Shown here: positions 6,289 to 7,922 of the stretch, one piece after another
How the letters are laid out: the number at the start of each line of letters is the position of its first letter
How positions within the stretch are numbered: position 1 is the stretch's first letter
Assembly: GCA_934631995.1 (NCBI GenBank)
Contig: CAKTYF010000089.1
Coordinates: 1 to 7,922 of the forward strand
DNA length: 7,922 nt
Origin: an uncultured Eggerthellaceae bacterium
Lineage (GTDB): Bacteria; Actinomycetota; Coriobacteriia; Coriobacteriales; Eggerthellaceae
Reading direction: 5' to 3'
Translations under genes and position numbers: made by a program
The notes under the pieces: model-generated
What the model saw: the letters and a program-made list of their open reading frames with translations, nothing else
What the model was told of the DNA's origin: nothing
The model's database searches: none

Positions 6289-6430
6289 GTGCTTGCGCCC
6301 GGTTCGGCGGCGGATCGCGATCGGAAAACGATACGAGCGAGCGCTCAGACGCAGGGGAGAGGCAAGCGCACAATCTCCGAAGAGGGGCAGGGCTTGACCT
6401 TGTGGAAAGCGCCCCGAAAGCCGATGGAGC
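6289..6430 (+). ncRNA. Highly structured 5' leader, candidate Moco/Wco-type riboswitch
   Basis: About 200 untranslated bases precede the MoeA-like gene and show several nested pairings. GTGCTTGC (6289-6296) pairs with GCAAGCGC (6362-6369, one G-U), enclosing a GC-rich stretch with the palindrome GATCGCGATC (6313-6322). Further on CTCC (6375-6378) pairs with GGAG (6426-6429), enclosing GGGGC (6384-6388) with GCCCC (6411-6415) stacked on GCTT/AAGC. Unpaired GGAAAG and CCCGAAAG flank this last stem. Long folded leaders in front of moa/moe genes are often Moco or Wco riboswitches (Rfam RF01055), and the context fits. I cannot verify the consensus by eye, so this identity is a hypothesis; only the folding potential is directly seen. 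Confidence 0.35.
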
Positions 6431-6468
6431 AGGCCAGCCAGCCATAAAACCACCGAAAGGAGTTTTTC

Positions 6469-7806
6469 ATGCGTGACCATTCCAAGCACATTGAGCTTTC
6501 GCGCCAACAGGCGGTGGAAGGAATTTTGGAGCTGTGCGATTTCGGAGCTATCGAAGACCGCGTGGAACTAGTGGGTCTTACCGAGGCGCAAGGACGTGTG
6601 CTGGCGCGCGACGTGCTGGCGCAAACGGAAACGCCGAATGTACTCACGTGCTGCATGGATTCCATTGCGGTTCGCTGGGAGGACTTCGAGAACGGCGACC
6701 CCGATACCAGCACGTGGGTTCGCGGTGTGAACTGGCAATTTGCGAACACGGGCATTGCCATGCCGGCAGGTTTTGATACCGCCATCGTTATCGAGCACGT
6801 TGCGGTGTCGGAAGACCAGCAGCAGGTATCGATCGACGCAGCGCCGTCGAAGCGCTTTGCGGGAACGCGACCCGCGGGCAGCACGCAAAAAGTGGGCGAC
6901 GTGCTGGCGGCTGCGGGCACGGTGGTCACCCCCGATGTTATGGCGCAGATTGCGGGCGGTAATGTGACCAGCGTTCCGGTGGTGCGCAAGCCGCGCGTTG
7001 CGTTCATCCCTACGGGCAACGAGCTTATTGCGCCAGGCGGCATTGTTCCTGCAGGTCGCAATCTTGAGACGAATAGCATTCTTGCGCGTGGCAAGATTGA
7101 GCAGTGGGGCGGCCAGCCGATGATCTTCGACATTGTGCCCGACATTCCCGAGCGCATTGAAGCGGCCGTTTTGGATGCGTGCGCTCTGGCGGACATCGTG
7201 GTACTCAACGCTGGCTCTTCCAAGGGTTCCGATGACTGGTCGTGCGAGCAGTTGGAAGCGTTAGGCCAGGTCGTGTGCCACGAAACGAATCATGGTCCGG
7301 GACATCACAGCAGCTACGCGTACGTGAATGGCACGCCGGTTGTGGGTATTTCCGGCCCCAGTGGTGGCGCCAGCTTCACTATGAACTTCTACTTGCGCCC
7401 GCTCATGCGCACGTGGCTGGGCTTGCCAGCCGAACCGGCTCGCATCATCGTGCGCTTGATGGAACCATTCCCCGGAAAGGGCTCGAAAAACGATGCCGTA
7501 AAGCCGCTGGCAGATGAAGCCGCAGCTCATGCGGCGGCTGCTGAAGCGCATAAGCGCGAGAAAGCGCAGACGCTGCGCGCCGATGGGGAAGTGCGTCCGA
7601 GCGTGGTGAATCCCGGCGCAACCTTCTATGGCATCAAGTTCGTTATGCTCTCACAAGGTGCCGATGGCATGCTGCAGGCCACGCCCGTAAAAGGCCACGC
7701 GGGAAGCCGCGAAACGTGGCACGCGAACGCGTATTACATGATGCCCAGCGGACCGGGCATCAAGCCCCCTGTAGCAGGCGATCTTATTGAGGTTGAGCTG
7801 CGGTAA
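6469..7806 (+). CDS. Divergent MoeA-family molybdopterin molybdotransferase-like protein
   Basis: MoeA proteins insert molybdate into adenylylated molybdopterin to form the cofactor. The 445 residues follow the MoeA order: an N-terminal helix region, CMDSIAVRWEDF (62-73) at the place of the MDGYAV loop, GDVLAAAGTVVTPDVMAQIAGG (143-164), PRVAFIPTGNEL (175-186; family STGdEL), ETNS (200-203), VPDIPERI (223-230), VVLNAGSSKGSDD (244-256; family GGVSxGxxD), HGPGHHSS (275-282; family KPGKP), ISGPSGGAS (294-302; family LPGNPVSA) and a C-terminal beta-domain from about 324. That domain carries an Ala/Lys/Glu-rich insert (about 341-372). The Asp of MDGYA is kept (D64), but the glycine-tyrosine and the lysines of KPGKP are replaced. 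It may be specialised for another metal or partner enzyme, or be only MoeA-like. The ATG at 6469 has AAAGGAG 6 bases upstream, an excellent site. Confidence 0.85.
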   Translation: MRDHSKHIELSRQQAVEGILELCDFGAIEDRVELVGLTEAQGRVLARDVLAQTETPNVLTCCMDSIAVRWEDFENGDPDTSTWVRGVNWQFANTGIAMPAGFDTAIVIEHVAVSEDQQQVSIDAAPSKRFAGTRPAGSTQKVGDVLAAAGTVVTPDVMAQIAGGNVTSVPVVRKPRVAFIPTGNELIAPGGIVPAGRNLETNSILARGKIEQWGGQPMIFDIVPDIPERIEAAVLDACALADIVVLNAGSSKGSDDWSCEQLEALGQVVCHETNHGPGHHSSYAYVNGTPVVGISGPSGGASFTMNFYLRPLMRTWLGLPAEPARIIVRLMEPFPGKGSKNDAVKPLADEAAAHAAAAEAHKREKAQTLRADGEVRPSVVNPGATFYGIKFVMLSQGADGMLQATPVKGHAGSRETWHANAYYMMPSGPGIKPPVAGDLIEVELR

Positions 7807-7816
7807 TCTTTCTTTA

Positions 7817-7866
7817 TGCTTTACCGGTTCATGCAGTGTGTTGCAGCATGTTTAACCGATAAAGCA
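7817..7866 (+). other. Long imperfect hairpin downstream of the MoeA-like gene
   Basis: GCTTTACCGGTT (7818-7829) pairs with AACCGATAAAGC (7854-7865) with a single C-A mismatch, extended by T7817-A7866 and continued inward by CATGC (7830-7834) with GCATG (7846-7850). A TTT bulge (7851-7853) interrupts the right arm. No T-run follows, so it is not a classic terminator. It may be a processing or stability element, or a repeat unit. Confidence 0.5.
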
Positions 7867-7878
7867 ACAGTGTCTTCA

Positions 7879-7916
7879 TGCGGCGGCGCCCCTTACGGGG
7901 ACGTCGCCGTAGTTTA
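7879..7916 (+). terminator. Strong hairpin, probable terminator of the MoeA-like transcript
   Basis: CGGCGGCGCCCC (7881-7892) pairs with GGGG (7897-7900) and CGTCGCCG (7902-7909) around a TTAC loop, giving 12 pairs with one bulged A and one G-U; G7880-T7910 and T7879-A7911 may extend it. The tail TAGTTTAT is only moderately T-rich. The stem strength and the position about 75 bases after the stop codon favour a terminator. Confidence 0.6.
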
Positions 7917-7922
7917 TAGGGG

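Noticed and set aside
5854..6507. A 217-codon minus-strand open frame across the gap and inverted repeat
   Set aside because: Its start lies inside the MoeA-like gene and its product mixes both repeat arms with terminator sequence. No protein family is recognisable. It stays open mainly because the arms have the same frame.
6345..7223. A 292-codon minus-strand open frame opposite the MoeA-like gene
   Set aside because: The plus-strand gene has a perfect ribosome site and follows the MoeA motif order; the opposite frame is rich in Ser, Thr and Ala without motifs.
1..7922. CRISPR array, tRNA, rRNA, transposase or prophage genes
   Set aside because: No regularly spaced direct repeats, no tRNA-like cloverleaf, no rRNA motif and no integrase or transposase motif were seen on either strand.

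Overview
The window looks like chromosomal DNA from an anaerobic high-GC Gram-positive bacterium, most likely of class Coriobacteriia (Eggerthella/Slackia/Gordonibacter relatives). This is an inference from the moderately high GC, frequent GTG starts, a PdxS/PdxT pyridoxal-phosphate pathway, a YtrA-type GntR/ABC operon and a divergent MoeA-family gene; no rRNA or other marker is present to prove it.

Left part (1-1949, minus strand): a three-gene operon read right to left. It has a short GntR-family repressor of the YtrA type, an ABC-2 type ATP-binding protein, and the first 101 residues of its membrane permease, which runs off the left edge. A good promoter (TTGCAA-17-TATACT) has operator-like dyads inside its spacer, which suggests autoregulation.

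Centre-left (1950-3770): pdxS and pdxT, overlapping by one base, encode the two subunits of PLP synthase. They have their own promoter and a leader with two Shine-Dalgarno-like sites. The gap after pdxT carries several dyads and separates it from a convergent gene.

Centre (3769-5964): an orphan molybdate/tungstate/sulfate-type ABC ATPase (minus) lies divergent from a membrane-anchored metallo-beta-lactamase-fold protein related to the ComEC nuclease domain (plus). The latter ends in a small Cys/His domain and is followed by a rho-independent terminator.

Centre-right (5965-6468): about 500 bases without a convincing gene. It holds a large inverted repeat (two 59-base arms, 48 matching positions) and then a highly folded leader in front of the next gene.

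Right part (6469-7922): a divergent MoeA-family (molybdopterin molybdotransferase-like) gene with several altered family motifs, followed by two consecutive strong hairpins.

The clearest functional links are the GntR/ABC operon and PLP synthase. A looser molybdenum/tungsten theme may connect the orphan ATPase, the MoeA-like protein and its folded leader, which is a candidate Moco/Wco riboswitch. The best candidates for something undescribed are the large inverted repeat, the folded leader, and the unusual MoeA-like protein.
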